Source of the DNA: Geomonas silvestris
GTDB taxonomy: Bacteria; Desulfobacterota; Desulfuromonadia; Geobacterales; Geobacteraceae
NCBI RefSeq assembly: GCF_014193515.1
Contig: NZ_BLXX01000012.1
Coordinates: 145,053 to 209,052 of the forward strand
DNA: 64,000 bases
Direction of reading: 5' to 3'
The notes below the pieces were generated by a model. The model was given only the letters and a program-made list of their open reading frames with translations. It had not been told where the DNA came from and searched no databases. Below, piece after piece: positions 16,911-25,644 of the stretch (position 1 is its first letter; each line of letters opens with the position of its first letter). The position numbers and the translations under genes are program-made.

Positions 16911-17252
16911 TCACGAATCTGGATCAAACCCGAATACTCGAAGCTCCTGATCGCAGCGACACGCTTTCGCGATACGTGCGGCCCATGCGATGGCCTCCTT
17001 ACTTGAGGGGAGCTCAAGCACCGTAAATCCGCCATTAAGCGGAGGCGCCCACGGGTAACCTCCCTCAGTGACTAAGCCATTGGCCGAGACAAGGACGGGC
17101 GGTACTGTTTCATCAATACCGCCGCCGAAGACATAGATGCCTGCCTCCTTAGCCTCGCGCATCACCGCGTGAGCGTCTCGCCCCACCGCATCTAACTCGC
17201 TGTTGGCTACCTTCATTGCGGCACTAGGAAATGAAATGAGATACTTTGCCAT
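16911..17252 (-). CDS. YciI-family protein
   Basis: A 113-residue protein of the YCII/DUF1330-like dimeric alpha-beta barrel group: KYLISFPSAAM start, GGGIDETVPPVLV, and GGFTVLELPSSKEAIAWAAR, which is the usual ending pattern. ATG 17252 follows GGAGAAAGAAGATC; an upstream ATG is not needed. Members are small enzymes or stress-related proteins, often annotated YciI or PhnB-like; the reaction here is not predictable. The gene is bracketed by inverted copies of a dispersed repeat (16820-16881 and 17307-17333), suggesting it can move or was captured as a cassette. Confidence 0.8.
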   Translation of the reverse strand: MAKYLISFPSAAMKVANSELDAVGRDAHAVMREAKEAGIYVFGGGIDETVPPVLVSANGLVTEGGYPWAPPLNGGFTVLELPSSKEAIAWAARIAKACRCDQELRVFGFDPDS

Positions 17253-17306
17253 GATCTTCTTTCTCCAAATGCCATCGTCCAATCGGCACTCACACGGGGA
17301 CCGTCA

Positions 17307-17333
17307 GAGGGACGCCCCTGTAATCCTGTAATT
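17307..17333. repeat. REPIN-like single arm
   Basis: GAGGGACGCCCCTGTAATCC then TGTAATT, the inverted complement of the arms at 16820 and 16856; together they flank the YciI gene. No gene lies between here and 17519. Confidence 0.75.
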
Positions 17334-17519
17334 CAAGAAAAAACCGTTCTTGTAACAGCTGTCTTCTAAACGCCCCGGCCCATTATAGCATGACAGCGGC
17401 ACCTACTCGCTTCTCTCTAATCCCACCGCCTTAATGCGCACGGGGTGCGATAATTCGCGGGAAAAGAAACGCTATGTTGATGGATAGCAATCATGCGGTG
17501 GACCAGGCGGCGTCTGTTC

Positions 17520-17933
17520 CTAGGCTTCCTCAAACGAGGCTTGACGGGGTGCGTCAATTTCATCGGCGCTCTCAAGGTGATGATACTTGGCAAGGTAGTG
17601 CCCGTACTCGGACTGCTGGTTGCGCCGGGCGGCCCAGACGAGAAGCGCATCCAGGGCGGGACAAAGCTCCCTCCCCTCTTCCGTCAGCGCGTAATCCACT
17701 TTTGGGGGAACCTGGGGATAGGCGGTTCTCTTTACGATGCCGTCGGTCTCAAGTGCCCGCAACTGCTGGATGAGCATCTTCTGGGTAATCCCGGGAATGC
17801 TGCGCTCGAGTTCGGAAAAGCGCATGGTGCTGTTTGCGAAGAGATTCATGATGATAAGCAACTTCCATCTCCCTTCCAAAACCTTGAGGGCGTCCTGAAT
17901 TCCGACGGCTGCAGAAGATGCCGTAATACTCAT
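17520..17933 (-). CDS. HxlR-family transcriptional regulator
   Basis: A 137-residue winged-helix protein: VLEGRWKLLIIMNL, RFSELERSIPGITQKMLIQQ and KVDYALTEEGREL are the classic HxlR signatures. ATG 17933 follows AAAGGAT; the longer frame upstream is not needed. HxlR proteins sense aldehydes, oxidants or electrophiles and often control a divergent oxidoreductase. The SDR gene at 18045 diverges from it across 111 bases, so it probably regulates that operon and itself. No effector Cys is obvious. Confidence 0.88.
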   Translation of the reverse strand: MSITASSAAVGIQDALKVLEGRWKLLIIMNLFANSTMRFSELERSIPGITQKMLIQQLRALETDGIVKRTAYPQVPPKVDYALTEEGRELCPALDALLVWAARRNQQSEYGHYLAKYHHLESADEIDAPRQASFEEA

Positions 17934-18044
17934 AACTATCCTTTCAGTAGGTACCTTACTTTTTTGTGAGTACTTGACTAAACACCACCATAATCCGAAA
18001 CTCGGCACAGGTCAATCACAGGAAGTTCATTGAAGGAGAGAGTC

Positions 18045-18815
18045 ATGACACGAGAGTTCGAAGGACAAAAAGCGCTGGTGACCGGAGGTACCAAGGGGAT
18101 GGGGCGGGCAATCGCCCTGCGTCTCGCCGAAGGCGGGGCCGACGTCATGGTGGCGGCCCGGGAGATCCCGGAAGATTTCCCGCTGCCGGGTATCGCGGCC
18201 GACCTGAGCAGCGCCACGGGGAGCGAGGCGGTCGTTCGCCAGGTACGGGAGGCGTTTGGCAGCCTGGACATCCTGATCAACAACGTAGGTGGGTCTAAGT
18301 CGCCCGCCGGCGGGTACCTCATGCACACCGACGAGGAGTGGCACAAGATGTTCGAACTGAACCTGTTCGGAGCGGTGCGCCTGGACCGCGGCTTTCTTCC
18401 GGACATGGTGTCGCGGGGGAAAGGGGTCATCATCCACATCTCGTCGATCCAGAGCCACAAGCCGATCTACGACTCCACCCTCGCCTATGCGGCAGCCAAG
18501 GCAGCATTGAACAACTACAGCAAGGCACTGTCTCTCGAGGTGGGGCGCCATGGGGTGCGCGTGAACGCGATATCTCCGGGATTCATCGAGACAGAGGCGG
18601 CTGCCTCTTACGTGAGCCAGATCGCAGAGTCCCGGGGGATCACGCAGGACGCGGCACGGCAGGAGATCATCGACTACATAGGCGGAATCCCGCTGGGCCG
18701 GACCGGTCGCCCCGAAGAGGTAGCCGAGCTGGCGGCGTTTCTCGCTTCCGACCGGGCCGCCTGGATAACCGGTGTCGAGTACCGTATCGATGGCGGGACC
18801 ATCCAGACCCTCTAG
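18045..18815 (+). CDS. short-chain dehydrogenase/reductase
   Basis: A 256-residue classical SDR. The cofactor motif TGGTKGMG lies near residue 14, NNVGG follows at about 85, the catalytic Ser is in IIHISSIQS and the Tyr/Lys pair is YAAAK. It would reduce or oxidise a carbonyl/alcohol with NAD(P)H. The start at ATG 18045 follows GGAGAGAGTC; an in-frame ATG 15 bases upstream is less well placed. It is the first gene of a two-gene operon with the DUF1330 protein and diverges from the HxlR regulator. The pair looks like an electrophile-inducible detoxification unit; the substrate is unknown. Confidence 0.88.
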   Translation: MTREFEGQKALVTGGTKGMGRAIALRLAEGGADVMVAAREIPEDFPLPGIAADLSSATGSEAVVRQVREAFGSLDILINNVGGSKSPAGGYLMHTDEEWHKMFELNLFGAVRLDRGFLPDMVSRGKGVIIHISSIQSHKPIYDSTLAYAAAKAALNNYSKALSLEVGRHGVRVNAISPGFIETEAAASYVSQIAESRGITQDAARQEIIDYIGGIPLGRTGRPEEVAELAAFLASDRAAWITGVEYRIDGGTIQTL

Positions 18816-18824
18816 GAGAAACCG

Positions 18825-19112
18825 ATGGCGACCTACATGGTGTTTGTCAGGGAAAGAGTCAAGGAAGCAGCGGAAATCGAAGAGTACAACAAGCTGGCAG
18901 CAGGTTCGTTGGCGGGAAGATCGGTTAGAGGCCTGGCGCTTTATGGTGCCGTGCAAACCCTGGAAGGACCGGAGGCGCAAGGAGTGGTGCTGCTGGAGTT
19001 TGCTGACCGTGAGCAGGCCCTTGAGTGGTACAACGGCGAGGCGTACCGCACGGCGCGTGCGCACCGGTTTCTGGGCGCGGACTACCGCGTCATCATGTTC
19101 GAAGGGGTGTAG
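18825..19112 (+). CDS. DUF1330 family protein
   Basis: A 95-residue dimeric alpha/beta-barrel-type protein: ATYMVFVRERV, LYGAVQTLEGPEAQGVVLLE and EWYNGEAYRTAR match the DUF1330 pattern. It starts nine bases after the SDR stop, with GGAGAAACC ahead, so it is cotranscribed. Small DUF1330 proteins are thought to bind or isomerise small molecules; no reaction can be assigned. Confidence 0.85.
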   Translation: MATYMVFVRERVKEAAEIEEYNKLAAGSLAGRSVRGLALYGAVQTLEGPEAQGVVLLEFADREQALEWYNGEAYRTARAHRFLGADYRVIMFEGV

Positions 19113-19122
19113 TTTCGGAACC

Positions 19123-19282
19123 GTTCTCACCACAGAGGACACGGAGGGACACAGAGGAAAAACAACGGCGGGGAAAATCCTGAAAACGGGTTCGACCTGC
19201 TTCGCCCAGGCGGTTAAGGCCGGACGGCTTCCCCACGGGTTTCAGGTTTTCCTCAGTGTTCCTCTGTGCGCCTTTTGTGGTT
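19123..19282. repeat. CCACGGAG-family inverted repeat pair
   Basis: ACCACAGAGGACACGGAGGG at the left faces its complement CCTCTGTGCGCCTTTTGTGG at the right across about 90 bases. The same family occurs near 27885, 33090, 36660, 41573-41760 and 44905-45035. Confidence 0.65.
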
Positions 19283-19308
19283 AAGTACACTGAGGATTCC
19301 TAGTTCGC

Positions 19309-19403
19309 GGACGGTTCCTCAAAGCTGATCCGACCGATCTTGCCTGTCCGCGACTGACGCAGGAACGCTTCGGAAGCCCGATTCAGATCTATCTCTCCAC
19401 CTG
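19309..19403 (-). pseudogene. 3' fragment of a ylqF-like gene
   Basis: The minus strand reads GEIDLNRASEAFLRQSRTGK then IGRISFEEPSAN and a stop, which is the C-terminus of the YlqF/RbgA GTPase with several amino-acid differences from the intact gene at 26872. Only about 30 codons remain. It directly abuts a REPIN at 19414. The differences make it an old paralogue tail rather than a fresh copy. Confidence 0.7.
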
Positions 19404-19413
19404 GGAGGGACCC

Positions 19414-19507
19414 AGAGGGACGCCCCTGTAATCCTGTATTTCTCACAGAAGAAGACACCCGTCGTCAAAACCACTCACAATAATTTCAGTATTACAGGGA
19501 CGTCCCA
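19414..19507. repeat. REPIN: two facing arms
   Basis: Left arm AGAGGGACGCCCCTGTAATC at 19414, right arm AGTATTACAGGGACGTCCC at 19489-19507, with about 48 bases between. It sits between the ylqF tail fragment and the phosphoesterase gene. Confidence 0.75.
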
Positions 19508-19533
19508 CTTTCAGTCCCGTCCCCTCATCCCTC

Positions 19534-20478
19534 CTACCCTTGAATGATCTGGTCTAGAATCTGCCCCTCGATATCCGTATTTATCTGCATCCAAAGTGGA
19601 AGATGGTCGGAGAGCTGATAGGTGAACTTAAGTTTCGCCATCCCGGGGAACAGAGGCTCGATGTCTCCGCAATAGAAATCGAGCACGCCTCCGTTATTGG
19701 TGAAGTTTTCGGGATAGATGGGGAAGTGGAGGATCTGGTCGTAGCGTTTCTTGCGGGCGAGGTCCGAACCGAATTCGAGGGACTGGAGTGCCTTGGGGAT
19801 CTGCAATCCCTTGCTGGTGATCGCCTTGAAGAGGTCGTCGTCCCGGCTTGCAATGTTGAAGTCACCCATGACGATCAGGTCTTTGTCCTCGAGCGTCGTT
19901 TCCTTGCGTTTTTCGTCCAGCCAGTCTGCGAGCATCTGGAGTTCGCCTTGCCGTGCCTTCTCGTCGTCACCCCAGCGGATGTGTGCGCTGAGCACCACGA
20001 AATCGAACTTGCCGGCGCGGAACGAGGCAAGGTAGGGGCTGCGCCACCAGGAGATCTGGGAGTGATATTCCTGCCCCTCCTTGGTCCGTGGTGGGTTTGC
20101 CTCTGCGGCCATTCCGGTGAAAACTACCGCCCGCTTGTCGTAGATAAAGGCTATGCGTTCATGGTTTCCGCCATCATCCGGAATCATGTCGGAGTACACG
20201 ACTTTCCAGTACGGACCAAGTATCTGGAGTACCCGTCCCAGGTCGGAAAGGTTGTCCCGAAGTTCTACCACTCCGATCAGGTCAAACTGCCCCAGTATCT
20301 CGGCCAGGTAATGGACCGCCGCCTCGCTTCTCGGTTTCTTCCCGAACTCACGGATGTTCCAGGTGGCGATGTTGAGCGTCTCGTCGAGCTTGGAGGAGGG
20401 GATTCCGGCCTTTTTAATGCGGCTTTGCAGTTCAACCAAACCCGAAGCAATCTCTTTTGATATCTTGCCGTGGTCCAT
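19534..20478 (-). CDS. endonuclease/exonuclease/phosphatase family protein
   Basis: A 314-residue member of the EEP metal-dependent phosphoesterase fold. Motifs are ATWNIREF (residues about 38-45), VVELRDN with the metal-binding Glu, LSAHIRWG, MGDFNIAS and the terminal SDHLPLW. No signal peptide is present, so it would act in the cytoplasm. A start at ATG 20478 follows GGAGGGAGAC. The family includes DNases and phosphatases; substrate cannot be told. It stands alone between repeats. Confidence 0.88.
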   Translation of the reverse strand: MDHGKISKEIASGLVELQSRIKKAGIPSSKLDETLNIATWNIREFGKKPRSEAAVHYLAEILGQFDLIGVVELRDNLSDLGRVLQILGPYWKVVYSDMIPDDGGNHERIAFIYDKRAVVFTGMAAEANPPRTKEGQEYHSQISWWRSPYLASFRAGKFDFVVLSAHIRWGDDEKARQGELQMLADWLDEKRKETTLEDKDLIVMGDFNIASRDDDLFKAITSKGLQIPKALQSLEFGSDLARKKRYDQILHFPIYPENFTNNGGVLDFYCGDIEPLFPGMAKLKFTYQLSDHLPLWMQINTDIEGQILDQIIQG

Positions 20479-20793
20479 GTCTCCCTCCTTTTTGGTAAGA
20501 CAATTAGGGGCGTCCCTCGTTGCTCTCTGTTATCGTCTATACCATAGATGCCGTTTGGGAACAAAAAATATTCTCATAAAACGATGCAAACACTAATCGA
20601 AAAATAGGCATGCGCGGGCGATCTCGTATTGGCAGCCCTCCCAGGTATCACGCTACCCTCACGTTACTGGGATGACCAACGTCGTTGCGGCTTTTGGGGT
20701 TGATAATTTTCCTGATGGTTGGCAGCCTGGTCAGTCTGTTTCGGGGCGGGCTGGTGCTCAGCGTTCAGAAGGAACAGGAATTGGAGTCAGACC
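20479..20793. other. intergenic region without a clear gene
   Basis: Contains a single decayed GGGGCGTCCC repeat half near 20507 and a short hydrophobic reading stretch at about 20710-20760 that lacks a start and looks like another gene remnant. Nothing else is seen. Confidence 0.4.
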
Positions 20794-21035
20794 ATGAATA
20801 CCATGACTATCAACGGGTATGAGGCGGTAATTACTTACGACCTTAAATCAACATGTTTTGCGGAGAGTTTATCGGGATCAATGGGAGGCAGGTTCTTACG
20901 CCACTACTGTCGACGATCTTCGTAAAGAGGGTGAAGCATCTCTCAAAGCTTTTTTGGAAATGTGCGTGGAATATGGGGTTGAGCTGCGCAAACAGTTTTC
21001 GGGGAAGTTTAACCTGCGTGTCCCGCCCGCTGCTG
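20794..21035 (+). pseudogene. frameshifted HicB-type antitoxin
   Basis: ATG 20794 begins MNTMTINGYEAVITYD, the standard HicB start, then the frame shifts. INMFCGEFIGING continues in a second frame. AGSYATTVDDLRKEGEASLK and FSGKFNLRVPP follow in a third. At least two frameshifts break the gene, and the C-terminal ribbon-helix-helix is missing or replaced after RVPP. No hicA toxin gene is adjacent. It is the dead remains of a toxin-antitoxin module. Confidence 0.75.
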
Positions 21036-21439
21036 ACGAGGGTGATTTGCATGATTTCTCTCCTTGGGTAGCTGGCAGCATGTACGGCAACCCGCCGACC
21101 TCACTACTCTGGATCGAACCCGAATACCATCATAGGGTAAAATATGCGGATCTGCGCAGAAAAATCGGTGAATATCGTCGCCGGCTCGCTGACCGCGATT
21201 GTTCTCAGCCAGGGAATGTACTGTTTTCTCCAATTTGCGGTAATATCAAAAAAGAGAGTTTGTCTTTGTTTCCAATTTCTCTGTTGCCACGGACCAACAA
21301 ATAAGTTAAATATAACGCTCCTGTTGTGCGGCAGTCACAAGGCACATGGCCATACTACAAAGCTGTCGCAGCTTAGTGAAGACGCGGCCTGGATCAGACT
21401 TCCGAAACGAAAGAGCACCTCAACCCGCAGGGGGCAGAC
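21036..21439. other. intergenic region ahead of the KaiC-like gene
   Basis: No gene is supported. A frame continuing from the hicB remnant to 21304 has no family resemblance. The last 130 bases must contain the promoter of the KaiC-like operon, but no strong box is seen. Confidence 0.4.
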
Positions 21440-22909
21440 ATGACACAACTTCAGAGCACACATTTGGTGCCGACCGGCATTCCAGGTCTCGACGAGACCC
21501 TTCGGGGAGGGTTGCGGGCGGGCAAGATGTACCTGGTCTCCGGCGCTCCCGGTACGGGCAAAACCACCTTCTCCTTGCAGTTCATCGCCGGCGGCATCGG
21601 CAGGGGGGAACGGTGCCTCTACATCGCCGTCACCGGCGGAGACAGTGATCTCGCCGACATGGCGGAAGCCTCCGGCATCGTCCTCGACCCCGCGCTCTTC
21701 ACCGCGTATGCCGTCGAGATCTCGGACGAGGTGATGGAGGGGCCGGAGCAGAGGGTCTTCCACTCTGCCGAGATGGAGCCCTCGGGAGCGATGAAGGACC
21801 TCCTCGCCGAGGTCCGGCGGGTGAAACCCCAGCGCCTGGTCATCGACTCCCTCTCGGACCTGCGGCTGCTCTCCGAGGACCTGGTAAGCTTTCGCCGCTT
21901 CATCCTCGCCATCCGCCGGGAGTTCGGCAATGACGAATGCACGGTGCTCCTTACCAACAACATAGGGCAAAGCGAGCTCGACACCCACATGGAGACCATC
22001 TGCCACGGGGTGATACGTCTGGAGCAGACTGCCGTCGGCTACGGTCCGGTACGCCGCAGACTGCTGGTCCTGAAAATGAGGGGGAGAAGCTATCGGAGCG
22101 GTTGGCACGACTTCACCATCGCCAGCGACGGCATCAGGATCTTCCCCACCCTGACCGTCGACCCGCTGCGCTCGCAGAAGTCCCAAAGATCGGTGATCAC
22201 CACGGGGAACGCACAGCTGGACCTGCTTTTCGGGGGGGGGATCGACCGCGGTACTACGACGGCGATCGTGGGCGCCTCCGGCACCGGGAAGACGACCATG
22301 GCCAACCTCTGCCTCTATGCCGGGGCAAAAAGGGGCGAGTCAGCGGTGGTGTACCTCTTCGAGGAGACGGAGGATTCCTTCAAGGAGAGGGCCGCGGGAC
22401 TGGGGATGCCGGTAGACGACTTCGTCGATCAGGGGCTTATCACGCTGCACCAGATCGATGTGGCGGAGTTCTCCTCGGGAGAGTTCTGCGGCATGCTGCT
22501 CAAGGAGGTCGAGGAGCTTGGTGCCACCACCATCGTCCTGGACACCCTGAGCGGCTACGTCCAGGCCATGGCGGACGAGAGGTCCGTCTATACCCAGCTG
22601 CACCAGCTTTTGATGTACCTGGCGCACAAAAAGGTCACCACGTTCCTCATCATGGAACAGCACGGCGTCTTCGGCAGCGAACGGGGCGAGATCGGCAACA
22701 TGAGTTACCTTGCCGACTCCATCCTCCTCTTGCGCTACTTCGAGCACAAGGGGGAGATCAGAAGGGCCATATCCGTGTTGAAACGGCGCAGGGGGCCGCA
22801 CGAGCTCACCATCAGGGAATTCTCCCTGTCCAGCAAAGGGATCAACATCGACAAGCCGCTGACCAAGATGCAAGGGGTCCTGACGGGAGTACCGACGCTT
22901 GAAAACTAG
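21440..22909 (+). CDS. KaiC-like double-domain ATPase
   Basis: A 489-residue protein with two RecA/KaiC domains. CI has Walker A GAPGTGKTT at residues 35-43; CII has GASGTGKTT near 277-285. In KaiC an EE pair after Walker A is catalytic. CII keeps it (LFEETED, residues about 308-309), but CI has VTGGD instead (residues 64-68). The CII phosphosite region reads MSYLAD, keeping the Ser but with Tyr in place of Thr. Such KaiC homologues outside cyanobacteria act as signalling ATPases. It overlaps the start of the downstream kinase by 11 bases, so the two are coupled. No kaiA or kaiB is present. Confidence 0.88.
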   Translation: MTQLQSTHLVPTGIPGLDETLRGGLRAGKMYLVSGAPGTGKTTFSLQFIAGGIGRGERCLYIAVTGGDSDLADMAEASGIVLDPALFTAYAVEISDEVMEGPEQRVFHSAEMEPSGAMKDLLAEVRRVKPQRLVIDSLSDLRLLSEDLVSFRRFILAIRREFGNDECTVLLTNNIGQSELDTHMETICHGVIRLEQTAVGYGPVRRRLLVLKMRGRSYRSGWHDFTIASDGIRIFPTLTVDPLRSQKSQRSVITTGNAQLDLLFGGGIDRGTTTAIVGASGTGKTTMANLCLYAGAKRGESAVVYLFEETEDSFKERAAGLGMPVDDFVDQGLITLHQIDVAEFSSGEFCGMLLKEVEELGATTIVLDTLSGYVQAMADERSVYTQLHQLLMYLAHKKVTTFLIMEQHGVFGSERGEIGNMSYLADSILLLRYFEHKGEIRRAISVLKRRRGPHELTIREFSLSSKGINIDKPLTKMQGVLTGVPTLEN

Positions 22910-24878
22910 CACCGGAGAAGACCACGGCGCCGACGAAAGGGTGATCGTACTCCTGCAGCAAAGGCGCGACGCCGCCTCCATCCCCAGGGTCCTTGGGGAG
23001 GTGGGCGTGCAAGCGCTCTTGTGCGCCACGCCGGAAGAAGTTTGCGCCGAGGTGGCAAAGGGAGTCGGAGCTCTCATCATCGGAGATGACCTGATTTCCT
23101 CCTCTTCGCTTGCCTGCCTGCGGGATACCCTGGCCCACCAGCCCTCCTGGTCGGAGCTCCCCATCATGGTGCTGTTGCGCAACGGCCCGGGCAGCAGCCG
23201 CGTGCAGAACACCCTGCTGCTGCCCGGTGACGTGACCCTGATCGAGCGCCCGGTGCGGGTAAACACCCTGGTGGCGCATGTTCAGGCCGCGTTGCGCGGC
23301 AGACGCCGGCAGTACCAGGTGCGAGATCAGATGCTGGAACTGGAGCGTTCCGAGAGGCGCTACCGCACCCTCTTCAGTTCCATCGACGAGGCTTTCTGCA
23401 TCGTCCAGATGATTTTCGACGAGAACGGCAAGGCGCTCGACTACCGGTTCCTCGAGACCAACCCGGCTTTCGACAAGCACACGGGACTCTCAAAGGCCCA
23501 AGGAAAGACCATGCGCCAACTCGCCCCGGAGCACGAGGAGTTCTGGTTCGAGGCCTACGGCGCGGTCGCCCGGACCGGCGATCCGGTACGCTTCCACAAC
23601 CAGGCGCGAGAGCTGGGGCGCTGGTTCGACGTCTACGCCTTTCGCTATGGGGAACCGCAAGAGTGCCAGGTGGCCATTCTCTTCACCGACATCACCGAAC
23701 GAAGGGAGGCGGAAGAGGCGCTGCGCCGCTCGGAAAAAAAGTTCGCGACCATCTTCCATAGTGCCCCCGCGCTGGTCGCCATAACCACGCTGAAAGAAGG
23801 ACGCATCGTCGATATCAACGACACCGCGCTCGGATTTTTGGGGTATCGGCGCGAGGAGGTGATCGGCCGGACGACGCACCAGATAGGCCTTTGGGAAAGT
23901 GCGCAGGATCGGGAGCGGATGATACAGGCCATCGAGGAGCTGGGACGGATCCACGACCTGGAGGTCAGCTTCGGAGGAACGACGGGGGAAAGCTACACCG
24001 GCCTGTTTTCGGGCGAGTTCATCGAGATCGACCAGGACAGGTACCTGCTGTGCATGGTCAAGGACATAACCGAGCGCAAGCGCTCCGAACTGGAGATCGA
24101 GCGGCTCAACGCCGACCTGGCGGCGCAGGTTGCGGAGCTGAAGGATGCGAACCTCGAGCTGGAGGCCTTCAACCGGATGGTGTCCCATGACCTGAGGCAG
24201 CCGCTTAATACCATGGGGCTTTCCATCCAGGCGGTCGAGATCATGTGCGGCGACAGGATAGACAAGGAGTGCCAGAGGTACATCCAGTCCATCTTCAAGA
24301 AGATCCTGGAAATGAACCATCTCATCGACACCCTTCTTAGGTTCTCCGGATCGACACGGGCCGAACTGCGGCGCAGACCGGTTGACGTCAGCGAGATGGC
24401 AAGGGGCGTCGCGAAGGAGATGCGAGAAAGCGGGCCAGAGGCACGCCCTGCCAGGTTCGACATCGCGGAAGGGCTGACGGCAAACGCGGATAAAAGCCTG
24501 CTGAGAACCGTTTTGCAAAACCTCATCGGCAATGCCTGGAAATACACGAGCATGCGCGACGAGGCGGTCATCGAGGTCGGCGCGACCGAGTTGGAGGGAG
24601 GGCCGGCATTCTACGTACGGGACAATGGAAAGGGTTTCAACATGGCGGATGCCAAGGAGATATTCGCTCCCTTCAAGCGGCTTTCCGGGGCCGATGGCTT
24701 CAAGGGGTTCGGGGTCGGCCTGGCCACGGTCGAACGGATCATCCGGCGCCACGGGGGGCGGGTATGGGCGGAAGCCGAACCGGAGAAGGGGGCAACCTTC
24801 TACTTCACCTTGCCGGCGCAGGGTCGTGACGAGGTGCCAAGGGCCGGAGAGGAGCGGAAGGGGTTGGCTGAGTCATAA
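22899..24878 (+). CDS. PAS-domain sensor histidine kinase
   Basis: A 659-residue soluble kinase. Order: an N-terminal receiver-like domain without clear phosphoacceptor (1-130), PAS (about 150-265), a second PAS (about 275-395), a short coiled coil, HisKA with VSHDLRQPLN (His430) and HATPase with N (NLIGNAWKY), DNGKGFN and GFGVGLA. No membrane segment is seen, so it senses cytosolic signals. It starts with TTG 22899 inside the KaiC-like gene and is translationally coupled to it. KaiC-like/kinase pairs suggest that the ATPase modulates kinase output. No response regulator is adjacent. Confidence 0.88.
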   Translation: MKTSTGEDHGADERVIVLLQQRRDAASIPRVLGEVGVQALLCATPEEVCAEVAKGVGALIIGDDLISSSSLACLRDTLAHQPSWSELPIMVLLRNGPGSSRVQNTLLLPGDVTLIERPVRVNTLVAHVQAALRGRRRQYQVRDQMLELERSERRYRTLFSSIDEAFCIVQMIFDENGKALDYRFLETNPAFDKHTGLSKAQGKTMRQLAPEHEEFWFEAYGAVARTGDPVRFHNQARELGRWFDVYAFRYGEPQECQVAILFTDITERREAEEALRRSEKKFATIFHSAPALVAITTLKEGRIVDINDTALGFLGYRREEVIGRTTHQIGLWESAQDRERMIQAIEELGRIHDLEVSFGGTTGESYTGLFSGEFIEIDQDRYLLCMVKDITERKRSELEIERLNADLAAQVAELKDANLELEAFNRMVSHDLRQPLNTMGLSIQAVEIMCGDRIDKECQRYIQSIFKKILEMNHLIDTLLRFSGSTRAELRRRPVDVSEMARGVAKEMRESGPEARPARFDIAEGLTANADKSLLRTVLQNLIGNAWKYTSMRDEAVIEVGATELEGGPAFYVRDNGKGFNMADAKEIFAPFKRLSGADGFKGFGVGLATVERIIRRHGGRVWAEAEPEKGATFYFTLPAQGRDEVPRAGEERKGLAES

Positions 24879-24890
24879 CGGAGCAAGGCC

Positions 24891-25484
24891 ATGGGTACGA
24901 TCGCATCGACTGACACCAAAACCGTCGACGGAGCGACGGTGGTTATCACCCACCGGTTGCGCGCCGGCAAACGGGGCGAGTATGAGCGCTGGCTCAACGA
25001 GATCGCGCCACGTTGCCAGACTGCGCCGGGCCACCTGGACTGGAACATCGTTCGGCCCATTCCCGGTCTTACCGACACCTATACGGTAATCATCCGGTTC
25101 GATACCGAGGCGAACCTGCGCACGTGGATGGAATCCCCGACCCGTGCCCGCCTGATCGAGAAGGTCCGCCCCCTGTTAGCGACCGACGACGATTTCTTCA
25201 TCAGCAGCGGGTTGGATTTCTGGTTTACTCCCGCGGGGGCGAAGGCCAAGATCCCCGTGCGTTGGAAGCAGTACCTGGTCACCTGGTCGGCGATCTACCC
25301 GCTGGCGCTCCTGATTCCCGTGGCTGTCAGCCCGCTGCTGCACCGCCTCGGGGTCGCAGACAACCGTTTCCTGGCGACCTTCGCGGTGACCGGCGTCGTC
25401 GTCTTCCTGATGGTGTACCTGGTCATGCCCCGCTACACGAGGCTCGTCCAGCGCTGGCTCTTTTCCAGGCCGGATGCCTCGTGA
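24891..25484 (+). CDS. ABM-domain protein with two membrane helices
   Basis: A 197-residue protein. Residues about 15-105 form an antibiotic-biosynthesis-monooxygenase-type (ABM) dimeric barrel (VVITHRLRAGKRGEYERWL, WMESPTR). Two hydrophobic helices follow, about 130-152 and 163-183. The ABM half is therefore anchored to the inner membrane. It starts 12 bases after the kinase stop codon and is probably in the same operon. ABM proteins often handle quinones or heme; the fused form is found sporadically in bacteria and is uncharacterised as far as I know. Confidence 0.8.
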   Translation: MGTIASTDTKTVDGATVVITHRLRAGKRGEYERWLNEIAPRCQTAPGHLDWNIVRPIPGLTDTYTVIIRFDTEANLRTWMESPTRARLIEKVRPLLATDDDFFISSGLDFWFTPAGAKAKIPVRWKQYLVTWSAIYPLALLIPVAVSPLLHRLGVADNRFLATFAVTGVVVFLMVYLVMPRYTRLVQRWLFSRPDAS

Positions 25485-25579
25485 CGCCCCGTGCCTAACA
25501 GTGTCACCCTGCTCCCCCCGTAACGAAGGCTCCCAGTGCCCCGCTAGGCTGGCGGCCTCATCGAGTCGGATCCTGCTTC

Positions 25580-25637
25580 AAGGGACGGTTCCTCGAAGCT
25601 GATCCGACCGATCTTGCCGGCCCGCAACTCGCGCAGG
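25580..25637 (-). pseudogene. copy of the ylqF tail
   Basis: Fifty-eight bases are identical, except for one inserted base, to the 3' end of ylqF at 26892-26950. On the minus strand it reads LRELRAGKIGRISFEEPSL. It abuts the REPIN at 25645, as the fragment at 19309 abuts another REPIN. This copy looks recent. Confidence 0.75.
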
Positions 25638-25644
25638 GGCCATC

